DNA from: Lentisphaerota bacterium
Lineage (GTDB): Bacteria > Verrucomicrobiota > Lentisphaeria > Victivallales > Victivallaceae
Direction: 5' to 3'
Assembly (NCBI GenBank): GCA_015061615.1
Contig: SUWE01000027.1
Location: 1-34,833, forward strand
DNA: 34,833 nt
Position 1 is the first letter of the stretch, and every line of letters starts with the position of its first letter. The position numbers were made by a program, and so were the translations under genes. The notes below the pieces were generated by a model. That model saw nothing but the letters and a program-made list of their open reading frames with translations, made no database searches and had not been told where the DNA came from. This document shows positions 22,468-30,122 of this stretch, piece after piece.

Positions 22468-25455
22468 ATGAAAATTTTTCTTAAAAAAATTATATGGGCA
22501 TTTTTATTCTTGCCGGTTTTGCTTTCAGCGGCAGTTGTCGCTGAAAACGGCAAAAGCGATTACGATATTGTTATCCGCAAAGATGCGCCGCGTGTCACAG
22601 TTTATGCCGCCAAAGAGCTTGCCGATTACCTGAAAAAAGTTGCAAATGCCGATGTGAAGATCGTCAATGCCAAAGTTTCCGGCCGCAAAGCGATCTATGT
22701 CGGTTCCCACAGCGAACTGCCGAAAACGGCAGAATTTGATCAGGCGAACTACAACGGCAAAGAGCGTTTCCGTATTGCCGAAACCGCCAATGGTGATATT
22801 TCCATCATGGGGGCGGATTGTAAAGTTGAGCCGCTTTCCAGAAAAAACGGCGACTTCGGTCTGCTTTTCGGTGTTTATGAATTTGTCGAGCGTTTTCTCG
22901 GTGTCCGCTGGTACACCCCCGGTGTATTCGGTGAATGTTTTGAAAAACTTGCCAAAGTTGAAACTGCAAATTTGCCCATCGACCAGACACCTGCTTATTA
23001 CTCACGCGCTTACTGGCCGTGGACATGGAATGAATTCAGCCACAACGATGCACTGGCATTCAACCGCAGATTGCGTGCATTCGGTATTCGCGAAGGCAGT
23101 TCCAACCACTCAATGATGGATTTCCACTTTGCCTATCGTGACAGTAAGCCCGAAATTTTTGCTCTGCGTGCCGACGGCAACAGAGAGTTTGGTGCTTTCC
23201 GCCCCAATACCAAACCTGAACAGCGCAGCTGGGTACGTTATCCGCAGTACTGTCTGACTAATCCCGAATTTGTTAAAATTTACTGTGAATGGATCGATAA
23301 ATGGTACGCTGGCGATCCCCAGGTCAGAAAACTCTGGAAAGGTTATCACCCTGCGGAAAAATTCATCCACGTTTCACCCGACGACTGTTTCAACCTTGCA
23401 GAGTGCCATTGTGACAACTGTCAGGCGATGCATTCTGACAAACCGCGTGCCAGACAGAGCAATCTGGTCTACAGCTTTGTGACAAAAATCGCCAACTATG
23501 TGAAAGAAAAATATCCTGACAAAAAAGTTATCTGTCTTGCATACGAACACTATTACTGGCCGCCCGATTTCAAACTGCCCGACAATGTGGTGATCTCCAT
23601 CTGTGTCGACCCGTATTTCTTCTTCTTCGGCAGCAAGCGTTATCAGGAATCTTTTGAAAAGACTCTGAAAATGTGGAGCGAAAAGGCAAGCGAAATAACT
23701 GTCTGGCAGTATTATATGCCTTACCGCGACACCTATCCGTACTACATGCCCAATATCGCCAACGACTGGTATCGCCGCTATCCCAAAATCAAAGGCTGTT
23801 TCATCGAATTGAACGACACCGCTCTTGCCGGAAGACTTGCAGGCAGAGAAATGAAGATCAACCCCGCCCACAAAGGTCAGAAAACCACCGTTGACCTCGG
23901 TCAGAACCATCTGACACTGATCGCTTCAATGAAGTCGATGTGGGGCGCACCCTATGATGTGAAAGCGGAACTGGAACGCTATTACAAACTTTTCTACGGT
24001 CCTGCGGCTGTTCCGATGAAGAAATTTTTTGAAACTGCCATTTCCAAGTGGGAAAATGTGAAAAATACCACCGGCAATGTCAATGCAAGTTTCGCCAAAT
24101 TCTCCGGAAAGGAACTTTATGAGGATATCTACTCCGCTGAGGTGATGGATATTCTGGAAAACTCTCTGAAAGAAGCGGAAAAACTTGCTCCGGCAGGTTC
24201 GATTTATGCTGAACGCATCGCATGGCTGAGAAAATCCTACTTCAACGACTTCAACAAAGTTGCCAGAGCCTATCAGAAAGAGGCGAAACTTTCCAATGAC
24301 ACCGTGCTTCTGATGTCCAAAGTGAAAGCTCCGGTCATCGACGGCAATCTGGATGATGCCTTCTGGAAAGCTCTGCCGGATTACAATTTCCGCCTTGCCA
24401 ATGCGCCGATGCCGCCGCCGTTCGGCACGACCTTCAAAATGGGTTACCGCAACGATGGCAAACTCTATATCGGTCTGCGTGCCGAAGATCCGCACATCAA
24501 CTCTGCCCGTCTGCTCTGCAAAGAGCGTGACACCAATGTTTACAGCGATGACAGCATGGAGTTCTTCTTCCGCACCGATGATATGAAGCGCCCCAAAGCG
24601 TTCCGTAATATCACCATCAACCAGAATGGCGTCATTCTTGACTATGACACCATCAACGGCGGTATGAATCGCAAGTACAATACCAATGCTGAAATAAAAG
24701 TTTTCAAAGGCAAAGATTTCTACAATATCGAAATGGCTATCGACCTCAAAGAGATCGGTATCGACCCCGCTGTTGAAAACTCCATTCTGCGGATGAATAT
24801 CTGCCGCAACAAACTCAGCGGTGTGCCGCAGATGCACGGAACAAGCTGCTGGATACCGGTTTACGGCAATTTCCACAATGTGTCGCATTTGCCCGCCATC
24901 CGCATGGTCGGTCAGAAAGACCCAAAGAGTGATGAGCTTGCCGGTATTCCGAAAGTTTATCCATCCATTCAGGTCAGGGATAAAAAAGGTAAAGAGACCA
25001 ATGTGAAAAAGGGTGCTTCTCTGGAACGCAAAAACGGTGAAGTGAAAGTTAAATACACTTTCCCCTCCCGCAGAAGCTACGGAAATCTCTTTGTCTCAAG
25101 TTTGAACGGCGCGGATATGACCAACACTCCGTATATCGAGATACGGTTCAAAAATCCGTCAGAGAAACTTGCCTTGCAGGCGGTTTACAGCTACATTGAT
25201 GATACCGGCAAAGAACGCGCCGACTGGATCTACTTCAGCAGGAACGAAAAACATGACGTTTTCGCTGTCAGAGCCATCAATGTCGCCCGCGACGGTTACA
25301 ACGCCCAGAAGCGTATGCAGCAGGGCAAAGCACCGTTCAAGCCGGTCAAACTCACCTACTTTGCGATCTATTCGCACCCATCCGGCGGATTGCTCAACGC
25401 AGAATATCTGCTGGATTATGTCCGCGTGACCGGCAAGCCTGCTTCAGAAAAATAA
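22468..25455 (+). CDS. Secreted DUF4838 glycosidase-like protein with CBM9-like and C-terminal beta-sandwich domains
   Basis: 995 residues with a signal peptide (WAFLFLPVLLSAAVVA). Residues about 30-150 resemble the N-terminal domain of family 67 alpha-glucuronidases (VTVYAAKELADYLKKVANAD, FGLLFGVYEFVERFLGVRWY). Residues about 170-500 are the DUF4838 TIM-barrel domain, with FIHVSPDDCFNLAECHCDNC as its signature. Residues about 618-815 are a CBM9-like domain (KAPVIDGNLDDAFWKALPDY, YSDDSMEFFFRTDD). The last 170 form a beta-sandwich shared with the preceding gene. DUF4838 proteins are abundant in glycan loci of Lentisphaerota and Bacteroidota, usually without a known substrate; a uronic-acid or aminosugar polymer is plausible. 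The operon ends here at a terminator. Confidence 0.9.
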   Translation: MKIFLKKIIWAFLFLPVLLSAAVVAENGKSDYDIVIRKDAPRVTVYAAKELADYLKKVANADVKIVNAKVSGRKAIYVGSHSELPKTAEFDQANYNGKERFRIAETANGDISIMGADCKVEPLSRKNGDFGLLFGVYEFVERFLGVRWYTPGVFGECFEKLAKVETANLPIDQTPAYYSRAYWPWTWNEFSHNDALAFNRRLRAFGIREGSSNHSMMDFHFAYRDSKPEIFALRADGNREFGAFRPNTKPEQRSWVRYPQYCLTNPEFVKIYCEWIDKWYAGDPQVRKLWKGYHPAEKFIHVSPDDCFNLAECHCDNCQAMHSDKPRARQSNLVYSFVTKIANYVKEKYPDKKVICLAYEHYYWPPDFKLPDNVVISICVDPYFFFFGSKRYQESFEKTLKMWSEKASEITVWQYYMPYRDTYPYYMPNIANDWYRRYPKIKGCFIELNDTALAGRLAGREMKINPAHKGQKTTVDLGQNHLTLIASMKSMWGAPYDVKAELERYYKLFYGPAAVPMKKFFETAISKWENVKNTTGNVNASFAKFSGKELYEDIYSAEVMDILENSLKEAEKLAPAGSIYAERIAWLRKSYFNDFNKVARAYQKEAKLSNDTVLLMSKVKAPVIDGNLDDAFWKALPDYNFRLANAPMPPPFGTTFKMGYRNDGKLYIGLRAEDPHINSARLLCKERDTNVYSDDSMEFFFRTDDMKRPKAFRNITINQNGVILDYDTINGGMNRKYNTNAEIKVFKGKDFYNIEMAIDLKEIGIDPAVENSILRMNICRNKLSGVPQMHGTSCWIPVYGNFHNVSHLPAIRMVGQKDPKSDELAGIPKVYPSIQVRDKKGKETNVKKGASLERKNGEVKVKYTFPSRRSYGNLFVSSLNGADMTNTPYIEIRFKNPSEKLALQAVYSYIDDTGKERADWIYFSRNEKHDVFAVRAINVARDGYNAQKRMQQGKAPFKPVKLTYFAIYSHPSGGLLNAEYLLDYVRVTGKPASEK

Positions 25456-25473
25456 CACTCTGAAACAAACACA

Positions 25474-25508
25474 GGGGCTGAGTGCAAAACTCAGTCCCTC
25501 TTTTTTTT
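25474..25508 (+). terminator. Intrinsic terminator of the DUF4838 operon
   Basis: GGGGCTGAG / CTCAGTCCC stem of 9 bp (one G-T pair), 7-base loop, then TCTTTTTTTT. It lies 18 bases past the stop codon and is built into repeat family B. Confidence 0.9.
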
Positions 25509-25554
25509 ACAGGGGTGCTAACGACTTGTCACGGCGTAGTGTAACGAAGACGGA
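25484..25554 (+). repeat. Dispersed repeat family B, copy 2
   Basis: 71 bases matching 16182-16252 with few differences; the part after the T-run (CAGGGGTGCTAACGACTTG to GAAGACGGA) is conserved although a terminator alone would not need it. It lies between convergent genes, as copy 1 does. Confidence 0.87.
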
Positions 25555-25630
25555 TCGCGGCGGCGGTAAAGTGATCGACGGTATAGACGTGATCTATATT
25601 CAACGGGCCGAAATTCAACACCTGCGTGAT

Positions 25631-27991
25631 TCAAAGTTCCGTTTCTTCAAAAAGTTCTGCGGCATTTCTGCCGATGGCAAGTTTGACAAATCCGTTGTTC
25701 CGCAAACGCTCAACGTCATCTGCCGGCAACGGGATTTCCGCAGTGACACTTTTTCCGCTTTTTGCAAAGATTTTCGTAAACGTTGCAAGCTCTTTGACGG
25801 GGCGGGCGCTTCCGTTTTCCCGGAGTGCATAAAGGTGGATGACCTCACTGCCTGAAAATTCAGAATCGTTTTTCAATGGAACTCTGATTTTTATTCCGTC
25901 TTCACGGCAGATTTCCATTTTGTCTGCAACGAATTTTCCATAGCCCAGACCGTAACCGAAGGGATAAAACGGTTCTTTTCCGGTGCGGTCGAAGTGACGG
26001 TAGCCGATGAACTCGCCTTCCAGATAATCGGTATGGGGGTTGTCACCGGTGCGGACACCGGGATAGCATCCGTTGGCGTGGCAGGAGTAATCCATGATAT
26101 CCTTGCCCCAGGTGAAAGGCAGTCTGCCTGCGGGTTCGGCACTGCCGCTCAAAATATCGGCGATCGCATTGCCGCCTTCCATTCCGGGGAACCATGTGAT
26201 GAGAATGGCGCCGATATCATCGTGCCATGAACGCATATCAAACGGTGAACCGGTATTGAACACACCGATAACATTTTTATTGACGGCACAGAGTTTTTTC
26301 AGGAACTCATCCTGACCGTCGGCAAGCTCCCACTGACCGATATCCGCACCGGGAACGTCGCCGCCGCCGATCGCCTCTTTATCCTGAATATGGGTTCTGC
26401 CGCCGAAGTAGAGGACTGCATCATACTTGCTTGCGGAATCGAGGACAGTGCGGGTAAGTCCGCTTGTTTCCTCCATCCAGAGCAAGGTGAGTTCCACGAA
26501 ACGGACATAGGCAAAATCAAATTTCACAGTGAAGCTGAGTTCTCCGCCCGCCTTGATCACAGTAAGGGGGATATCCTGACTCAGACTGTTCACCTGGCAG
26601 CCGTTGTATTCCAGAACCGCGTTGAGACGGCTGTCGAAGACGGCGAACTGCCCTTTCATATCGTTTTTCGCTTTGATTTTTCCGGAGATTTCAGCGCGGA
26701 ACGTTTTGCCGGAAACCGGGTGATCATCGAAAACTCCCCCCGCATTGACATGACCGTAATTGAGTGAAGATAAGGAACTTTTTTCCTCGTAGATCAACTC
26801 TCCGGTGGTGCGGTCAAAGTAGCGGATATCCATTTCCAGAATATCTTCCGGAACAAACTGATCGGCGCGGAATTTGAAACAGGGCAGATAATCGACGGTG
26901 AAATCCTTCAAATTCTCCCTGACTCCGGCAAGCGGAGTAACCTCATACGCAGGATGCACCGCGCCTGAACCGCCCTGACGTTCAAGCGTACCGATGCAGT
27001 GGAAGGTGTCGGCGGCAGGTCCGGTGATGAGGATTTTTTTCACTTTGTCTTTGGTAAAGGGCAGAATATTGTTCCGGTTTTTCAGAAGCACCGTACCGCT
27101 TGCCGCAGCTTTGCGGGCAAACTCAGCGTGGAGAGCATAATTGCACTCTTTGACTGCTTTGTTGGCAGTTCGTTCAGTCAGCAGCAGCATGCGGCTGACT
27201 TTTTCATCAAGGAGTTTTTCATCAAGTTCACCCTTTTCCACCAGAGCGGGGATGATCTCTTTGTAGTAAAGGTCGGCAAGCGCGATATCCAGACCGTTGA
27301 GGTATGCTCCCTTGCCGTCATGAACTGCTCCGGCATCGCTGATGACGACACCGTCAAAACCCCACTCATCCTTGAGTATCTTCTGCTGCAAAGTGCCGCA
27401 CTGCGAAGCAAATTCGCCGTTGATCTTATTGTAACTGGACATGACCGTCCACGGCTTTGCCTCTTTGACGATGATGCGGAACGCTTCAAGATAAAGATTG
27501 CGGATAACCTCCCAGTCACAGTTGGATGAACCGTTGGTGCGGCAGATTTCCTGATTGTTGAGCGCCAGATGTTTCGGACAGGCGGCGACTCCTTCGGACT
27601 GGGAACCGGAAACATAAGCCGCACCGATTTTTCCTGCAAGGACCGGGTCTTCACCCATATATTCAAAACTTCTGCCGTTCATCGGGGTACGCATGAGATT
27701 CAATCCCGGCCCGAAGATGATCTGGAATCCGTTGTCGATACACTCAAGCGCAAGGATTTTGCCGTATTCAAAGGCAAGTTCGCGGTCACACGATGCCGCA
27801 AGCGCCATATTGCAGGGCAGAGCGGTGGTGGTTCTGCCGTCTTCCAGACGGACTCCCTGCGGACCGTCGATACCCTTGACCGGGGGGATACCCAGCCGGG
27901 GAACTCCCGGAAAACTGATACAATCGCTGCTGCAGCACATAGAGCCCTTTTCCCACACGGTCATTGCGGAAATTTTTTCCTGAAAATCCAT
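25631..27991 (-). CDS. Glycoside hydrolase family 3 beta-glycosidase (cytoplasmic)
   Basis: 786 residues, normal for three-domain GH3 beta-glucosidases. No signal peptide. AAAGGGA lies before the ATG. The barrel domain has PPVKGIDGPQGVRLEDGRTT, the KH motif at 140-141 and nucleophile D219 in GVVISDAGAVHDG. The second alpha/beta domain follows (SGTVLLKNRNNILPFTKDKV). An insertion around residues 360-500 looks like a PA14-type domain, which in GH3 enzymes covers the active site and narrows it to short glycans. The C-terminal 90 residues are fibronectin III-like (GSEVIHLYALRENGSARPVK). It likely hydrolyses oligosaccharides after import. It diverges from the GH99-like operon. Confidence 0.95.
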   Translation of the reverse strand: MDFQEKISAMTVWEKGSMCCSSDCISFPGVPRLGIPPVKGIDGPQGVRLEDGRTTTALPCNMALAASCDRELAFEYGKILALECIDNGFQIIFGPGLNLMRTPMNGRSFEYMGEDPVLAGKIGAAYVSGSQSEGVAACPKHLALNNQEICRTNGSSNCDWEVIRNLYLEAFRIIVKEAKPWTVMSSYNKINGEFASQCGTLQQKILKDEWGFDGVVISDAGAVHDGKGAYLNGLDIALADLYYKEIIPALVEKGELDEKLLDEKVSRMLLLTERTANKAVKECNYALHAEFARKAAASGTVLLKNRNNILPFTKDKVKKILITGPAADTFHCIGTLERQGGSGAVHPAYEVTPLAGVRENLKDFTVDYLPCFKFRADQFVPEDILEMDIRYFDRTTGELIYEEKSSLSSLNYGHVNAGGVFDDHPVSGKTFRAEISGKIKAKNDMKGQFAVFDSRLNAVLEYNGCQVNSLSQDIPLTVIKAGGELSFTVKFDFAYVRFVELTLLWMEETSGLTRTVLDSASKYDAVLYFGGRTHIQDKEAIGGGDVPGADIGQWELADGQDEFLKKLCAVNKNVIGVFNTGSPFDMRSWHDDIGAILITWFPGMEGGNAIADILSGSAEPAGRLPFTWGKDIMDYSCHANGCYPGVRTGDNPHTDYLEGEFIGYRHFDRTGKEPFYPFGYGLGYGKFVADKMEICREDGIKIRVPLKNDSEFSGSEVIHLYALRENGSARPVKELATFTKIFAKSGKSVTAEIPLPADDVERLRNNGFVKLAIGRNAAELFEETEL

Positions 27992-28219
27992 AAAAATATC
28001 CCTTTATAATATATACAATTTTTGCCTCTTATAAATTACTGCAAGTACGTTGTTTTGTCAAGCAGAAAACAGGACGAGTTGTATGTATTGTTTGCAAACA
28101 ATCACATTCCCTGCAAGCCGCAAACACCATAAAAAGTGCTTTTTTTGCAACATAATGCTTATTTTTTGCATTACGGTTAAGGTAATTCCAAAAATTTTGA
28201 GTATATTTATTAAAGAGGT

Positions 28220-28255
28220 TCAAAAAAGCAATATCAGCTTCAAAAAAAGCAATAT
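28220..28255 (+). promoter_or_regulatory. Direct repeat, possible operator between GH3 and GH99-like genes
   Basis: TCAAAAAAGCAATAT (28220-28234) recurs as TCAAAAAAAGCAATAT (28240-28255), spaced about 20 bases or two helical turns, just upstream of the promoter at 28262. Spaced direct repeats fit an AraC- or LacI-type regulator site. The rest of 27992-28336 holds a perfect minus-strand TTGACA (28056-28061) with no good -10, and no gene. Confidence 0.4.
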
Positions 28256-28261
28256 TGAGGT

Positions 28262-28289
28262 TTGCATTTGCATTGGTGCAGTGTATATT
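28262..28289 (+). promoter_or_regulatory. Likely promoter of the GH99-like operon
   Basis: TTGCAT (28262-28267), 16 bases, TATATT (28284-28289). A second overlapping pair, TTGCAT (28268) with TATAAC (28290), has the same spacing, so the exact pair is uncertain. Confidence 0.4.
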
Positions 28290-28336
28290 TATAACGTATA
28301 CTGTTTTCGGTATAAAAATACAGGGACGATATTATT

Positions 28337-29473
28337 ATGGAAATTGCAGCTTACTACTTCCCCAATTACCACGTTGACAAACGCAATGAGGAGTTCCACG
28401 GTGCCAACTGGACGGAGTGGGAACTTATGCAGTGTGCGCGTCCGCGTTTTGCCGGACACCGCCAGCCGCGTGTTCCCGTCTGGGGTTACGAAGATGAGTC
28501 AATTCCGGAAGTTATGGGTAAAAAAATCCGTACCGCACAGGAGTACGGCGTCGATGTTTTTGTCTTTGACTGGTACTGGTATGACGGCAGAACTTATTTG
28601 CAGCGCGCTCTGGATGAGGGATTTCTCCCCGCGGTGAAAGGAACAGATTTCAAATTCGCTCTGATGTGGGCGAATCATGACTGGTACGACCGTCATCCGT
28701 GCAGTTTTGAAAATGCCAAAATGGAAAACTGCCGCCGGCTTTACACCTGCGATATCACGATGGATAATATTTCCGGCATCTGGGATCACCTTGTTGAAAA
28801 CTATCTCGGCAATGAAAATTACTGGAAAGTCGACGGCAAACTCTATTATTCCATCTATACTCCGCGCCTTTTCATCAACCGTCTGGGCGGAGCGGATAAT
28901 GCGAAAAAAGCTCTGGAACTTTTCCGCAAAAAGGTGAACGATGCCGGATTGGGCGAACTCCACCTCAACGCCGTGATGTATGACAATCTGGAGTCTTCAG
29001 CACAAAACAGCATGGATCAGCGTCAGGCGTGGTACGATACCGGCTTTGACAGCTTCACCAATTACAACAGCTCCGGAACTTCTCCGGAGTGGACGAAGTT
29101 CCCGGTGGTCGATCCCCGTGTTGCCGCAGAGGAGTTCACCGGAATAGTTGCCCGCAATCTTCAGCTTGATTGCGGAGCATTTTTCCCGGTCATCACCACC
29201 GGATTCGACTCCACGCCGCGCACCATCCAGTCCGATGTTTTCCGCGAAGGCTGCTATCCCTTTGTTCCGGTGCTGGAAAGCGACCCTGAAATCTTTTCCG
29301 AAACCCTTTTCACTTACGCAAAGCTGCTCAAGGACAAGCCGGAAAACGAAAAAATCATCTTCCTCAATGCGTGGAATGAGTGGACCGAAGGCAGTTACCT
29401 TGAGCCGGATACCCATTTCGGTTATGCAATGCTTGAAAAAATAAAAGCATTCAAAAATAGTGTCAAATCATAA
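28337..29473 (+). CDS. GH99-like / WbsX-type protein
   Basis: 378 residues, no signal peptide. The family signature is complete: AAYYFPNYHVDKRNEEFHGA at the start, then WTEWELMQCARPRFAGHRQP, VDVFVFDWYWYDGRTYLQ, FALMWANHDW and the C-terminal IFLNAWNEWTEGSYLEPDTH with the probable catalytic glutamates. The related GH99 enzymes are endo-alpha-mannosidases acting by an epoxide-type mechanism. WbsX-type members also occur in polysaccharide gene clusters. Without a signal peptide it would act in the cytoplasm. It heads the operon 13 bases before a prepilin-like gene. Confidence 0.9.
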   Translation: MEIAAYYFPNYHVDKRNEEFHGANWTEWELMQCARPRFAGHRQPRVPVWGYEDESIPEVMGKKIRTAQEYGVDVFVFDWYWYDGRTYLQRALDEGFLPAVKGTDFKFALMWANHDWYDRHPCSFENAKMENCRRLYTCDITMDNISGIWDHLVENYLGNENYWKVDGKLYYSIYTPRLFINRLGGADNAKKALELFRKKVNDAGLGELHLNAVMYDNLESSAQNSMDQRQAWYDTGFDSFTNYNSSGTSPEWTKFPVVDPRVAAEEFTGIVARNLQLDCGAFFPVITTGFDSTPRTIQSDVFREGCYPFVPVLESDPEIFSETLFTYAKLLKDKPENEKIIFLNAWNEWTEGSYLEPDTHFGYAMLEKIKAFKNSVKS

Positions 29474-29486
29474 AAAGGAGTATTCA

Positions 29487-30122
29487 ATGAAAAAAGCCCG
29501 TCGTTTCAGTTTTTCAATGGTGGAACTTCTGCTTGTTATCGCAGTATTTTCCATACTTTCACTGCTTTTATGTACCGCAGGTGAAGCAGCAAAAAAAGAT
29601 GCCAAACTTGCCATCTGCGCCGCCAATATGAAAGAACTGGTGAATAAAATCCACTTATACGATGCTGAACACGGGCAGCTTCCGCCGGTATGGGTTCCTG
29701 CCAAACCGTTGTGGTATTTCTGGTCGAAACACCTTGACCCTTCGCCGCTGCGGAACAAACTTTTCTGCTGTCCTGCGGATATCCGCAGTGCGCACATGTA
29801 CGAAGAAACCGACCCGTTGAGTGAAGAAATCCGCATGTCGCATGACCACAGTTACGGCATGAATGCCACACTTCACACCTACAATCCCGCCAAACCGCCG
29901 ACCTTCCGCAAAAAACTTGCCCGTCCGGAAAGAACCATCGTCCTCGGCGACGGTATCGGCCCCATCCTTCAGCCGCGCGACAAATTCGGTGTTCCCCGCC
30001 ACGGCAGCCGTTACCACTACGTCACCGTTTCCGGCGCTCAGCGTCTGCTGACCGGAACTGAACTTGGAATCATCAAAAAAGGCATTTTAACAAATCCGAA
30101 AAAGGAGGATTGGTCTTTATGA
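29487..30122 (+). CDS. Prepilin-like protein with degenerate H-x9-DG motif
   Basis: 211 residues. AAGGAG is 7 bases before the ATG. The leader ends in Ser8, followed by FSMVELLLVIAVFSILSLLL with Glu13 at +5; Ser replaces the usual Gly at -1. The body has AICAANMKELVNKIHLYDAE and CCPADIR, as in the other two prepilin-like proteins. At the C-terminus PRHGSRYHYVTVSGAQ keeps the histidine and spacing but has SG in place of DG. The stop codon overlaps the ATG of the next gene (ATGA), so translation is coupled to that of the 927-residue secreted protein. Confidence 0.88.
   Translation: MKKARRFSFSMVELLLVIAVFSILSLLLCTAGEAAKKDAKLAICAANMKELVNKIHLYDAEHGQLPPVWVPAKPLWYFWSKHLDPSPLRNKLFCCPADIRSAHMYEETDPLSEEIRMSHDHSYGMNATLHTYNPAKPPTFRKKLARPERTIVLGDGIGPILQPRDKFGVPRHGSRYHYVTVSGAQRLLTGTELGIIKKGILTNPKKEDWSL

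Noticed and set aside
23926-24888. Minus-strand open frame of 320 codons inside the DUF4838 gene
   Set aside because: Antisense shadow; the plus strand encodes a continuous recognised multi-domain protein.
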